Origin: Muscardinus avellanarius
Taxonomy: Eukaryota; Chordata; Mammalia; Rodentia; Gliridae
Reading direction: 5' to 3'
DNA: 64,000 nucleotides
Assembly (NCBI GenBank): GCA_963383645.1
Contig: OY726572.1
Location: forward strand, 68,827,738 to 68,891,737
Shown here: positions 10,936 to 21,901 of the stretch, piece by piece
How positions within the stretch are numbered: position 1 is the first letter of the stretch
Layout of the letters: each line of letters opens with the position of its first letter
The notes under the pieces: model-generated
The model's input: the letters and a program-made list of their open reading frames with translations, nothing else
Databases searched by the model: none
Told to the model about the DNA's origin: nothing
Translations under genes and position numbers: made by a program

Positions 10936-11389
10936 AATGACAGCTTAAAGGACACCATGGTGAATGCAAACAAGGAAAAGGTAAGTGTGGGAGACTTGCG
11001 TCACAGCTCAGCAAAGGCTGGTGCGGGAGGTCGGGTATGAGCAAGAACTCTCCCTGTTCCTGTTAGCACCGTTTCGTGTTGATGATTTTATTCAAATATC
11101 ACCCATCACGATCATTGTTTTTATTTATTTACTCATTTGTTTGTTTATTTCCTTATTGGTCCTGGGTGTTGAACCCAGGAGTGTTCTACTTCTATGCTCC
11201 AACCCTGGCCCTATTTTCTTTTCTTTTATGAAATAGGATCTCACTAGTTTACTGAGGGCTTCACTGTTGCTGAGGCCGGTCTCAAACCTGCCATCCTGCT
11301 GTCCCAGCCTCCCAAGAACTGGAATTACAGGTGTAAGCCACCACAACTGGCTTAATTTTTATTTTATTAATTCTTATAGTTTGTATATA

Positions 11390-11390
<1 letters not shown>

Positions 11391-11430
<40 letters not shown>
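11391..11430. repeat. (TG)n microsatellite
   Basis: About 20 units abutting the ID head of the minus-strand SINE at 11433. Confidence 0.95.
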
Positions 11431-11431
<1 letters not shown>

Positions 11432-14400
11432 TATTGGGGATTGAACCCACGGTCATTCTACCTCTGAACTATACCCCTAGCCCTATTTTATTTTATTTAT
11501 TTATTTTTGCAGTACTGGGATGGAACCCAGGAGTATTCTACCTCCAAGCTACACCCCCAGCTCTATTTTGTTTTTTGTTTTTTGTCTTAATTTGAAACAA
11601 GTTCTCACTAAATTGCTAAGGATCTTGCTAATAGCAGAGGTTGGCCTCAAACCTGCGATCTACCTGTCTCAGCCTCCCAAGTACTGGGATTACAGCATAT
11701 ACCACCACACCCCTCTGTGTGTAACTTAAAATGTGATTTGCCAAACATGGTGGCGTATACCTGTAACTCCAGTATTTGGGAAATCAAGAAAGGAGGATCA
11801 CAAGTTCGAGGCCAGTGTGTGATAACTTAGCAAGACCCTGTTTCAAAAAATAAAATAAGCAGGGTGTGGTGACGCACGCTTGTAATCCCAGCATTCGGGA
11901 GGCTGAGAAAGGAGGATCCTGGTTCTCTGACAACCTCAGCTACTTAGTAAGGCTCTTTGCAACACAGTGAGACCCTGTTTCAAGATAAAGAATAAAAAAA
12001 AATAGGGCTGGGGTTGTAGCTTGGAGGTAGATTGCTTCTGGGCTCCATCCCACTACCGCAAAAAAATTTAATAATAATAATAAATAAAAATAAAATAAAA
12101 TAGGGCTAGGGGTATAGTTCAGAGGTAGAATGCCCCTGGGTTCAATCCCCATTACCAAAAAAGAAAAAGAAAGAAAGAAAGAAAGAAAACTTTTCAGTAT
12201 GGTTAGATTTATGGAGAGAGAGAGTTAAGGATTAGGGGAAATCTTGGGTCAATATTTGACCAGGACATCAGTATAGTCTACTTAGGGATCAAAGATAAGA
12301 TTTCCCGGTGAGAGAAGGCAGTGTGGAAAAGTTACTAATTGCTGGGGGCCATTTGTCCCACCAGACAGGAGCTATACAAAGTCTGGGGAAGTTTTACCCT
12401 GTCCTTGGCTCCGCTGGACAGAGGGATCACTGCACACCATCTGTTTACAGCAGATGCTGAAAGCAGAAGTCAAACAGCAAATTATAAGGCCAGCAGTCCC
12501 GCCTCTTCTGAACCTCTTACCCAGCCCCCGCCCACCATCACCCAATTCCCCTTTCAAGCTTCCTTGGGGAGGATTTGCAACCTTGCATTTTCGTTCTGTG
12601 TACACACTGCCCCATTATTTGCAAAACTCTAGCTGTTTGTTTGTTTGTTTGTGTGTTTGTTAAAAGTATAAACCTTTTCTCTTCCTCGGTCACAGTTTGT
12701 ACAATTGAATGTTATGGCATTCGGCAGCAATAGTGTTTATTCCTTATTCTTTTTTCCCCCTTTCTTCATGGTGAAAAGAAAAGCAATTGGACCATTTCAA
12801 TGTCACTTCGGAACAACTTTAAAATGCCCCTTCATAAAGTGACCACGCTATTTTGAGAAGGTTGAGGCTGATAAGTCCGGTAATGACGCTACAATTTGTA
12901 GTGTGAACGCAGTAACTTTAAGGTCCACACATTCAGTTGGCTTTGAAAACTAAAGCTATTTTTTAAACTTTATGAAAACATCAATCTGAGGAGTATTTTA
13001 GGTCCCTAATCCTGCTTTTAAATTTGTACTCCACAGCCGGGCGTGGTGGCGCACGCTTGTAATCCCCGCACTTGGGAGGCAGAGACAGGAGGATCGCGCA
13101 GGTTGGAAGCCAGCCACGCGCACTGGCTTAGGAGACCCTGTTTCCAAATAAAAATGTAAAAATAGGTCTGGGAGTGTAGCCCGGAGGTAGAAGGGCTTCC
13201 AGGAACCCCAGTACCACCAAAAAAAAAAAATTTGTACTCCACAAAAAGTAAAATACGTATATAAAAATTTAAACCACAGTCCTGAGAAGATTCCAGCTTT
13301 AACCCAGCAGCCTCACGCATGCAGGGCCTCCAACCCCTTTGGTCAGAGGGCGGCTCCTGCCGCTCCCAGCCAGTTGGTGTTCTCACAAGGACTCATGTTT
13401 TACCCTTTGTCACAGGTGAGTTAAAAAAGACAGTACAGTTGCTCAGCTTTCCCTGCCCGTTATCTTGGGACTCAGGTTGCAGACTATGAAAGAGAAATTC
13501 AATTTATCAGACACAAAAATCTCACTCAAGCAAAGAAGCCATATGGAAATTTCTTTTTTATTATTTTTTATTATTTTGGTGGTACTGGGGTTCCTGGAAG
13601 CCCTTCTACCTCCAGGCTACACTCCCAGACCTATTTTTATATTTTTATTTAGAAACAGGGTCTCCTAAGCCAGCGCGCGATGCTGGCTTCGAACCTGCGC
13701 GATCCTCCTGTCTCTGCCTCCCAAGCACAGGGATTACAAGCGTGCGCCACCACGCCCGGCTGCCATATGGAAATTTCTACTCTGAAAATGTCTTCAGTCC
13801 AAGGCTGGACCTCGACGCTCGCCATATACATCGGTGAACAAAACACACGGCCTCTGTCGTCCTGGAACTTACACTCAGAGAAAATAGATAAGTATACCTG
13901 TAAATAATGCATATGTACAAATTTTGGTAACTGCTAGGAGGAACAGCAAAGAATGCATTAAGAGGATTAAAAGAATGTGTCAGGAAGTTGGGCATGGTGG
14001 CACAAGCCTGAAGTCTCAGTCTTTGAGAGGCCGAGATGGGAGGATGGCAGGTTTGAGACCAGCTTCGGCAACTTAGCAAGGCCTTGTTTCCAAATAAAAA
14101 TGGAAAAAGGCTGGGGATAGTGCCCCTGGGTTCAATCCCCAGTACCACAATAAATAAATAAATGAATAAATAAAATGTGATAGGAAAGACCAAAGAGAGA
14201 GTGGGTGATTTAGATGTCAGTTAAACTAAGTCCCCAGAAGAAAGATGACTTAGCCACATGAGAGAGAGAGACAGAGAGACAGAGTAAGTTCTGCTCAAAG
14301 TCAGTAGGGTGTGCAAAGGCGTTGAAGCAAGCAGAAACCTGCAGTTATCAAGGAACTGAAAGAAGCCAGCGATGAGAACGTGACAAGAGGGGGGAAGTGA

Positions 14401-16166
14401 AGAGAAATGAAATCAGCCACCAAGAATCTTGACCTATTTAGAGCAAGGTGGCCAGCCAGGGAAAGGTTTTCAGAAGCACAGTGCCATCTCCTTTTTAGAA
14501 AGCGGAGGCAGAGCCAGGCCCAGTGGCTTACCCTTGGAATCCCAGTACTTGGGAGGCTGAGACGGGAGGATCGCAAGTTCAAAGCCAGCCTTGACAGGCA
14601 ACTTAAAGAGGCTCTCCGTAACCTATTGAGACCCTGTTTCCAAATAAGAAATAAAATCGGACTGGGGTGTAGGTTGGAGATAGAATGCCTCTGGGTTCAA
14701 TCCCCAGTACAAAAAAAAAAAAAAAAAAAAAAAAAGCTGAAGCAGTTAAGAGATTATTTTATTGCATTTGTTTATACAGAGACGGAGTTGACCAGGACTA
14801 GGTTGATGGGGAGAGAGGGAGATGCAATCAAGATATACTTTGCAAAGCAGGGCGTGGTGGCGCACGCTTGTAATCCCCGCACTTGGGAGGCTGAGACAGG
14901 AGGATCGCACAGGTTCGATGCCAGCCTCAGCTACTTAGTGAGGCTCTCAGCAACTTAGTGAGACCCTGTTTCCAAATAAAGTATAAAATAGGTCTGGAAG
15001 TATACCCCGAAGGTAGAAAGCTCCTGGGTTCCACCCCCAGTACCACCAAAAAGAAAGAAAAAAAAGATATACTGTAGAGAAAATTACACCCATCTTAGTG
15101 CTAGATGAGGAGGCCTAGAGGTCAGGCTGTTAGGCAGGCAGTCTGGGGGTGCAGCCCTGAGGCATGAGTAGCAGTGGTTCTGGGGAACAGAGGGAGGAAT
15201 GTAATCAAACACCATGTAGAAGGACAGGATGAGCACTGTGGGAGGCAGAGCAAACAAAGCAGGCAGCAAGACTGATTAGAGCTGGTTATGAAAGGGCGGG
15301 AGCCCCTCAGCCCAGAGAATCTGGCCTAAAAATTGGGTCTACAGTCTTTTTTTTTTGGGGGGGGGAGGTCTGGGGATGGAACCCAGGGGCATTCGACCTC
15401 CGAGCTACACCCCCTGCCCTATTTTTTTTTATTATTCTTTATTTTGAAACTGGGTCTCACTGAGTTGCAGAGGGGCTCACTAAGTAGCTGAGGCTGTCTG
15501 CAAACCGCGATCCTCAGGTCTCAGCCTCCCAAATGCTGGGATTACAAGCGTGCGCCACCACGCCCAGCTGGGTCTACAGTCTTTTTATACAGATAATATT
15601 TCAGTATAATACTGTGGAAGTGTAGAAGCAAACCCTTTTGCCAAATATGTTAAAATCTATGATAATGTCCACACATAGTTTCACTCTCGAGAGTTCACAT
15701 TTTGGGAAAAGAGAATTTCTAAAGTCTTGAGAGGGTAAGGCTTTTCGAAAGCAGGGCATGGTCATCTCCTTCATCACAGTTAGGGTTGCGGGCCCAGGGG
15801 AGCAGAGGATGATTCCTACTCACGGCTCGCTGGGCAGGTTCTGGGGACCATCGTGCCTAGTCACAGCCTGTAAACCACGCTCCGTCCTTTAGACCTTTGT
15901 CCCTTCCATCTTGCCGCAGCTGGAAGTCAGGGAGCAGAGGTTCTCAGCACCACATTCTTCTTCTTAATCTTTTTTTCCCCCCAACATAGGTCTGCCTTAC
16001 CTCAAGCCCCGCAAAGACAGAAATGTCACTGTTTGCCTGCCTGTCTCCCTGCCTTCCTTCTTTCCTTCCTTCCTTTCTTTTTGTACTTTCTTTTGTACTT
16101 CCTTTTTGTAGTTTCTTTCTGATTGAGCCCAGGGGCATTCCACCTCTGAGCTACACCCCCAGCCCT

Positions 16167-16167
<1 letters not shown>

Positions 16168-16202
<35 letters not shown>

Positions 16203-16210
16203 TTATTTAT
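16168..16210. repeat. (ATTT)n microsatellite
   Basis: About ten ATTT units lying between two ID heads of one minus-strand SINE. Confidence 0.9.
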
Positions 16211-16431
16211 TTGAGGTTCTGGGAATGGAACCCAGGGGCATTCTACTTCCGAGCTATACCCCAGCCCTATTTTTTTTTTTTTTTATTCTTTATTTTGAAA
16301 CAGGGTCTCGCTGAGTTGCAGAGAGCCTCACTAAGTAGCTGAGGCTGTCCATAAACCGCAGTCCTCCTGTCTCAGCCTCCCAAATGCTGGGATTACAAGC
16401 GTGCACCACCATGCTTAGCTTTTTAATTTTT

Positions 16432-16740
16432 TTTTTTATTGGTACATTGTAGTCATATGTCTTAATGGAGTACAAGATGGTAGAGGCATACATGCACACA
16501 TCACTCACTTAGCCCTTCCCCATTCCTCCCCATCCCCTCCCCCTCCCTCTTCTCATGTCTGGCTTAGTGATGGACCTTGATATGTTTGTGAATATGCATC
16601 ATACACATTAGGGAATTTCTCTCTTCCCCCTCCCATCATCCCCAGCTAGGCCTCCTTATTTGCTCCTCTGTGGTTTCTCCTTCATCCAGAGTTCTTCCTA
16701 TGACCTTTTCCTCCCTAGCTTCCGCTTATTAGGGAGAGCA
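16432..16740 (-). mobile_element. Antisense L1-like 3' end, copy 1
   Basis: Starts with a T-run and GGTACATTGTAGTCATA, then CATACATGCACACATCACTC, a pyrimidine-rich block of CCCCATCCCCTCCCC type, TGTCTGGCTTAGTGATGGA and TTGATATGTTTGTG. The same order occurs at 18330-18560 and 57960-58140. The poly-T head suggests the element lies on the minus strand. LINE 3' UTR is my best guess, not proven. Confidence 0.5.
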
Positions 16741-17098
16741 TTTGATTTCTTGCTTTTTGTAACTGACTAATTTCAGTTCTCCAGTTCCATCTATTTCCCT
16801 ACAAATGACGCAATTTTGTGTTTTTTTTTTTTTAAACAGGGTCTCACTACGTTGCTGAGGTTGTCCTTGATCCTCTGATCCTCCTGTCTCAGCCTCCCAA
16901 GTACAAGAACTATAGGCATGTGCTACCATGCCCATGGCAGCTGAAATGTCACTGTTTTAAATTTTTTTGGAATAATATCAGACATAGAGAAAGGTGGCAG
17001 AAAAAGCTCAAAAAATACTTGTGTACTTTCAGATTCCCCAACTGCTACCATCTTATATTTACCATTTGCTTGATCAGTTTCTCCTCATGTATTTATGG

Positions 17099-17730
17099 TG
17101 TTGTGAACTGAATTTAGTCCCCACCAAAATTCAGCATTGAACCCCAACTTTAGAGTATAAATGTCATGTGGAAATGAGGCCTTAAAACAATCTTTAAAAT
17201 GAAGCCATCAGGGTGGGCTCTCATATAGTCTGACTAAGATCCTTATATATAAGAAGAGGAAATTAAAGCTGAGCATGATGGTGCGCACCTGTAATCTTAG
17301 TACTTGGGAGGCTAAGACAGGAGGATCATAGGGTCAAGGACAGCCTCAGCAACGTATCAAGGCTCTCAGCAACCTAGAGAACCTATTTTAAAACAAAAAA
17401 ATACTAAAAAGGGCTGGAGGTGTAGGAGAATGCCCCTGGATTCAATCTGTAGCATATTAAAATAAATAAATAAATAAACACACACCCATACGCAGGGGGG
17501 GAGGGAGAAGGAGGGGGAGGGGGGAAATGCATGCGCGCAGAGAAAAAGCCTCCACCTCGAGCAGCCACCGCTGACTACAAGCCAAGCACAGAAGCCTCAG
17601 GAGCAACCAAGCCTGCGGCACTTTGGTATTATACTTCTATTCTAGACCAGAACTGTGAGAAAATGAATTTCTGTTGTTTAAGCCATCCCGTGTGTGTTAT
17701 TTTGTTTTGGTATCCTTAACTAATACTTAT
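17099..17730 (+). mobile_element. MaLR (MLT1/MST-like) LTR, split by a SINE
   Basis: Left piece 17099-17270 starts TGTTGTGAACTGAAT and contains CCCCACCAAAATTC, TGAGGCCTTAAA and CATCAGGGTGGGCTCTCAT. Right piece 17480-17730 contains AAGCCTCAGGAGCAACCAA, AGAACTGTGAGAAAATGAAT and TTCTGTTGTTTAAGCCA. This order and wording are those of ERVL-MaLR LTRs. A SINE (+) at 17272-17455 separates the pieces. It is an ancient solo-LTR remnant with no coding potential. Confidence 0.65.
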
Positions 17731-18206
17731 GTATCTTTTTTTTTCTTCTGAACCATTTGAAATTGTGTTTCAGACATGATGTCCCTTTATCTCTAAAAGC
17801 AAGTAGTGTATGTTCTCTTACACCCACAGTATGATTAACTAAATCAGGAAATGGATGCAATTCTCACAGCTAATTACAAGCTTTTATTAATATTTTTTCA
17901 ATTGTCCTATAATGTTATTTATAGCAAAAGAAAAAAAGACAAAAAATTGGGGAGGGGGCATAGTACAATCCAGAATCATGCTTTGTATTTAGTCTTCAAA
18001 ATTAAACTGCAGGCTTGTTGGCACATGTGGGTAATCCCAGTATTTGAGAGGCTGAGACAGGAGGATAGCAGGTTCAAGGACAGTCTCTGTAATATAGCAA
18101 GACTCAGCAACCTAGTGACATACTGTTTAAAAAAGCAATAAAATAAAATGGACTGGGGATGTAGCTCAGAAGTACAATACCCCTGGGTTCAATCCCCAGT
18201 ACCACT

Positions 18207-18207
<1 letters not shown>

Positions 18208-18239
<32 letters not shown>
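18208..18239. repeat. (AC)n microsatellite
   Basis: About 15 units following the SINE end CCCAGTACCACTAA. Confidence 0.95.
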
Positions 18240-18241
<2 letters not shown>

Positions 18242-18329
18242 GCAAAAAACAACTAAACTTAGATCAAATCTTCATTCTCTTTCATGGTCTTGGGATTTTC
18301 AAAGAGTACAAGCAGTTTATCTTTTTTAA

Positions 18330-18560
18330 AAATTAACTAATTAATTAATTTTTAAAATTGGTGCATTGTAGTCATACAGACTTGTGTAGACATACATGCA
18401 CACATCACCCAATTAGCCCTTACTCGATCCCCACCCCAATTCCTCCCCACCCCTCCTTCCCATGCTTGGCTCAGTGATTGACTTTGATATGTTTATTTAA
18501 GTACATCATGTGCTTTAGAGAGTTTCCCTCTTCTCTTCTCCCAGCCCCTCAGTTAGCAGT
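18330..18560 (-). mobile_element. Antisense L1-like 3' end, copy 2
   Basis: Shares with copy 1 GGTGCATTGTAGTCATA, ACATACATGCACACATCACC, TTAGCCCTTACTCGATCC, the C-rich block, GGCTCAGTGATTGACTTTGA and TATGTTTATTT. It lies downstream of the (AC)n run at 18208. Confidence 0.5.
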
Positions 18561-18927
18561 TTATCTTGTACAGTGTCTTTCAATTTGAGCTTGTCTGATA
18601 TTCCCCCGTGATTAGATTAAGATGGGGGCTTGAACTCAGGAGTGTTCTACCTCCAAGTTACAACCAAGCCCCATTTTATTTTGTTTTTTAAAACAGGATC
18701 TTACTAAGTTGCTGAGGCTAGCTTTGAACCTGCAATCCTCTCTCAGCCTTCCAATTATTGAGATTTCAGATATGTACCACCATGTCTGTTTCTCCTCATT
18801 GATAGTCTACATCTTTTTATTTTATTTTATTTTATTTTTTTATTTTATTTTTGTAGTGCTGAGGATTGAACCCAGGAGCATTCTACCTCCGAGCTACATT
18901 TCCAGCCCTGTTTTTTTTTTTTTTTAC

Positions 18928-18928
<1 letters not shown>

Positions 18929-18998
<70 letters not shown>
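18929..18998. repeat. (CT)n microsatellite, about 34 units
   Basis: The longest pure dinucleotide run in the window. It follows the poly-T tract after an ID head. Confidence 0.95.
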
Positions 18999-19001
<3 letters not shown>

Positions 19002-19612
19002 GTTTTTTGTTGGTACTGAGGACCCAGAGGCATTCTACTTCTAGGCTACATCACCCCCCTCCAGCCTGATTTTATTTCTTATTTGGAAACAGGGTCTCAT
19101 TCAGTTGAGGAGAACTTAACTAAGTAGCTGAGGCTTTTTTTTTTTTTTTTTTTTTTTGGACTGGGGAGTGAATCTAGGGGCATTCTACCAGCCCTGTGTT
19201 TTATTCTTTATTTTGAAACAGGGTCTCACTAAGTTTCAGAGGGCTTCCCCAAGTAGCTGAGGCTGGCCGTGAACCTGTGTTCCTCCTGTCTCAGCCTCCC
19301 AAGTACTGGGATTACAAGCGTGCACCACCACGCCCAACTTCTTAAAATTGTGAAACAGGGTCTCTCTCTGTTGAGGACTCTCACTACTTGCTGAAGCTGT
19401 CCTCCAACCTGAGATCCTCCTGTCTCAGTTTCCCAAGAAAGAGGATTACAGACGCCTGCCACCTGCCGGTCTTTTTATGCTCACTATAGGGTGCCTAACA
19501 GTGCCTGGCACGCAGTAGGTGCCAAATTTTCAATGAATGAATTAACTGGAGCTCCTGTGGACCCCTGCTGGGGTGACCTCAGCTGCGTCCGGCAAGGGCT
19601 TGACTTCCTCAA

Positions 19613-19791
19613 CCAATCAGGACGTGCTACCAAGGAGTAAAGGCCTTCTAGAGCCTCGCAGCTGCCTCTTCTTGCTCCAATCATAGGCAAGGCTTTACTG
19701 AACTTCGCTTGCGTTTAATGAAGACAACCGATTGGTTCTCTCATCTCCAGCAGGCCCAACAGACAGCCGGCGGAGTGGGGCAGGGACCAAT
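19613..19791 (+). promoter_or_regulatory. Array of four CCAAT boxes
   Basis: AACCAATCAG, CTCCAATCAT, ACCGATTGGTT (reverse orientation) and GACCAATGGG fall within 180 bases, the last about 65 bases before the likely start. NF-Y typically binds such spaced CCAAT boxes. Confidence 0.65.
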
Positions 19792-19874
19792 GGGCGTCGT
19801 CGGGAGGCGGGGCCTGCCGCCGGCGCTGGTATAACCGCGCGGTCGGCGCGCGCGTTTCTCTCCCAGCGCGGGCG

Positions 19875-19975
19875 ATGGCGGTAACTTCACTCGCTTCCAC
19901 GTTGGCCACCCGGCTGCTCCGGCCGACGCGCGGCTGCCACCTCCGCCATCGTCCTTTCCACCTCGCCGCAGTTCG
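19875..19975 (+). CDS. MTHFD2: MTHFD2 coding exon 1: mitochondrial targeting peptide
   Basis: ATG at 19875 in GCGGGCGATGG. It encodes MAVTSLASTLATRL, LRPTRGCHLRHRPFHL and AAV plus CG of Arg34. The segment has seven arginines counting the split codon, several Ser/Thr and no Asp or Glu, typical of a cleavable matrix presequence. The donor is GTAAGTGAG at 19976. This is the first ATG after the TATA-like sequence at 19830. Confidence 0.97.
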
Positions 19976-20303
19976 GTAAGTGAGTCGGGGAACGAGTCAG
20001 CGGGGCAAAGCGGGCGCGAGGAGGACGGCGGCCGCCCGGGCTCCGGAAGGGTGCCAGGGACGCCCTTCCCGAGCATCTTTCCGGTGGTGGCGGCTGCCTA
20101 GAGGGATGTGGCAGGGCAGCGTGGCTCTGGGCGCCCCGATTTACGTGGAAACCTACGAAGGTTAAGGGTCAGAACCTACTGCCCCGATTGTCTCGGGGAA
20201 GGGGGAGGACCCTTCGGCCAGCCCCAGGAAGGGTTCTGAAAAAGCAGCCTTCGCCGAGCGGTCCCTTCGCGGGACCCTAGCGGCGGGCAGGGTTGGTGCA
20301 GTC

Positions 20304-20312
20304 TGATGAAAT
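20304..20312 (+). promoter_or_regulatory. Candidate ATF4-C/EBP response element (CARE) in MTHFD2 intron 1
   Basis: TGATGAAAT fits the consensus TGATGNAAN. It lies in the CpG island about 330 bases after exon 1. MTHFD2 is an established ATF4 target in the amino-acid and integrated stress responses, which makes this 9-mer more than a random hit, though function is unproven. Confidence 0.45.
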
Positions 20313-21855
20313 CCTGGAGCCCGCTTGCTAGAGGGGTACCCGCACTTCCCTCCTCCTCCGGGAGGTGGGTGTGGCTCGCCCGCGCAGCTACGCCCCTTCC
20401 CTGCGATGAATGAATGTGTTGTGGTCCTCAGGACTTTGACCGCAGCCCACCCCACGCTGGCCAGTGCCAACACCGGTAACTCGAGGTGATAAATAACCGG
20501 GGTGAGGGGGCAGGAGAGAGGAATGGGGGAGCTACTGTTTCGTGGATAGAGTTTCAGTTTTTCAAGATGAGTTATGGAGATGGATAGCGGTGATGGTTAA
20601 GGTATTTAATACCATATGGGCTGTATGCTTAAAAGTAGTCAAGGTGGTAAACTCCATATTATGTGATTTTTTTTTCCCACAATAAAAATTGGCGAAAGGA
20701 ATACTAGGGAAGACCCTGTTTGCATTTCCCTTAGAGAGGCAGTTGGTTTTTTTTTTTTTTTTTTTTTTTAACTTTCTGGATCTCAGACTCCCAATCCTAA
20801 TTCTAGGTCGAAGAGTCATTGGGTTTGGCTGTCATTTCTCTTCCTATTTTTCTGCATCCTCTTTCCCGGCATTCTTTAGCGCATTTGCATTGTTAAGATT
20901 CCTGTACCTTTAAAAGCAACCCCCACCCCTGCAGACATGCACAGTGTTCCAGACACTACAAGGCTATGCAAAGGTAAAAGAGACAAGAACTATTCTTAGT
21001 GGGACTCATGCTCCTGTCAAGGGGCAGGACAGATGTGTAATTTCCACTCAGTGTAAAAATACTTTTAAAGACATTTCCAAGGTACTTCAAGTTGCGGCAC
21101 AGATGCGGAGTACAGAATGCGTATCCCCGAGGCTTTGAAGGAGCATATAAAAGACTTACTGGTCCGACCCTGATCTGCTTGTCCAGCCTCATCTTTATTA
21201 CTGTGTCCCCCCTTCCCTCCTTCCTGAGTGTTGGCCACCTGTGCCCGTGGGCTAGAACTTTTTCGGCTTTTCTAATTGAAAAGATATTTAATAACGACTC
21301 TTCAGTTCATCACCTAAGATCTAGACCAAGCCAGGTGCCTGTAATCCCAGAGATACTAGGATTTCAAGTTCAAGACCAACACGTGCAATTTAGTGAGACC
21401 CTGTTTCAAAATAAAAGTAATATATATATTTTTAAAGTGCTGGAGATGTAGTAGCTCAGTGCTCCTGGGTTCAATCCCTGGCACCATAAAAAACAAAGAT
21501 CTAGACCAGTTTGCTTACACTCTAATAACAAATAGTCTCCTTTAACTTGCCTTTCCAAATGTACAGGTAAGTTCCACGTCTTTGAAGACAATATGTATTT
21601 ATACCACACATTTGGTATTTAAAATGCTTATACTTTGAAGCCGGGCGTGGTGGCACATGCTTGTAATCCCCGCGCTTGGGAGGCTGAGACAGGAGGCTCG
21701 CACAGGTTCGAAGCCAGCCTCAGCTACTTAGTGAGGCTCTCAGCAACTTAGTGAGACCCTGTTTCCAAATAAAATATCAAAAATAGGTCTGGGAGTGTAT
21801 CCTGGCTGTAGAAAGCCCCTGGGTTCCACCCCTAGTACCACCAAAAAAAAAAAAA

Positions 21856-21856
<1 letters not shown>

Positions 21857-21899
<43 letters not shown>

Positions 21900-21901
21900 A
21901 A
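21857..21901. repeat. (GAAA)n microsatellite
   Basis: About 11 units growing out of the A-rich tail of the SINE at 21641. Confidence 0.95.

Larger units (their letters stand above)
9283..19560. repeat. MOB1A-MTHFD2 intergenic region: SINEs, L1, LTR, microsatellites
   Basis: No gene recognised. SINEs: 9380-9582 (+), 9632-9876 (-), 10124-10312 (+, compact), 10347-10491 (+, truncated), 10524-10722 (+), 11155-11352 (-), 11433-11715 (-, two ID heads), 11738-11850 (+, no tail), 11858-12060 (+, extra ID to 12156), 13036-13220 (+, compact), 13575-13761 (-, compact), 13988-14148 (+), 14513-14735 (+), 14847-15045 (+), 15364-15569 (-), 16118-16420 (-, two ID heads), 16831-16930 (-), 17272-17455 (+), 18006-18205 (+), 18618-18790 (-), 18853-18910 (- ID head), 19010-19338 (- , two partial copies), 19345-19470 (-). 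Unique-looking stretches: 12160-13020, 13225-13560, 15570-15960. Confidence 0.72.
19600..20480 (+). promoter_or_regulatory. MTHFD2: MTHFD2 promoter and CpG island
   Basis: CpG-rich DNA from about 19770 to 20480 spans the first exon. CCAAT boxes are at 19613-19617, 19677-19681, 19731-19735 (reverse, ATTGG) and 19787-19791. A TATA-like TATAA lies at 19830-19834, and 25 bases further is the pyrimidine run TTTCTCTCCC at 19855-19864, a plausible start site. A start there would leave a 5' UTR of only about 15-20 nt. Multiple NF-Y sites plus a TATA-like box in a CpG island are seen directly; their use is inferred. Confidence 0.7.

Noticed and set aside
12340..12700. Possible LTR (TGCTGGGGGCCATTTG start) or unannotated exon
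   Set aside because: No paired end, target duplication or reading frame that I can support; left unclassified.
13465..13912. Open frames of 70-90 codons with a PPVSASQ-type motif, here and repeatedly elsewhere
   Set aside because: These are translations of the SINE consensus; the same peptide recurs at dozens of loci.
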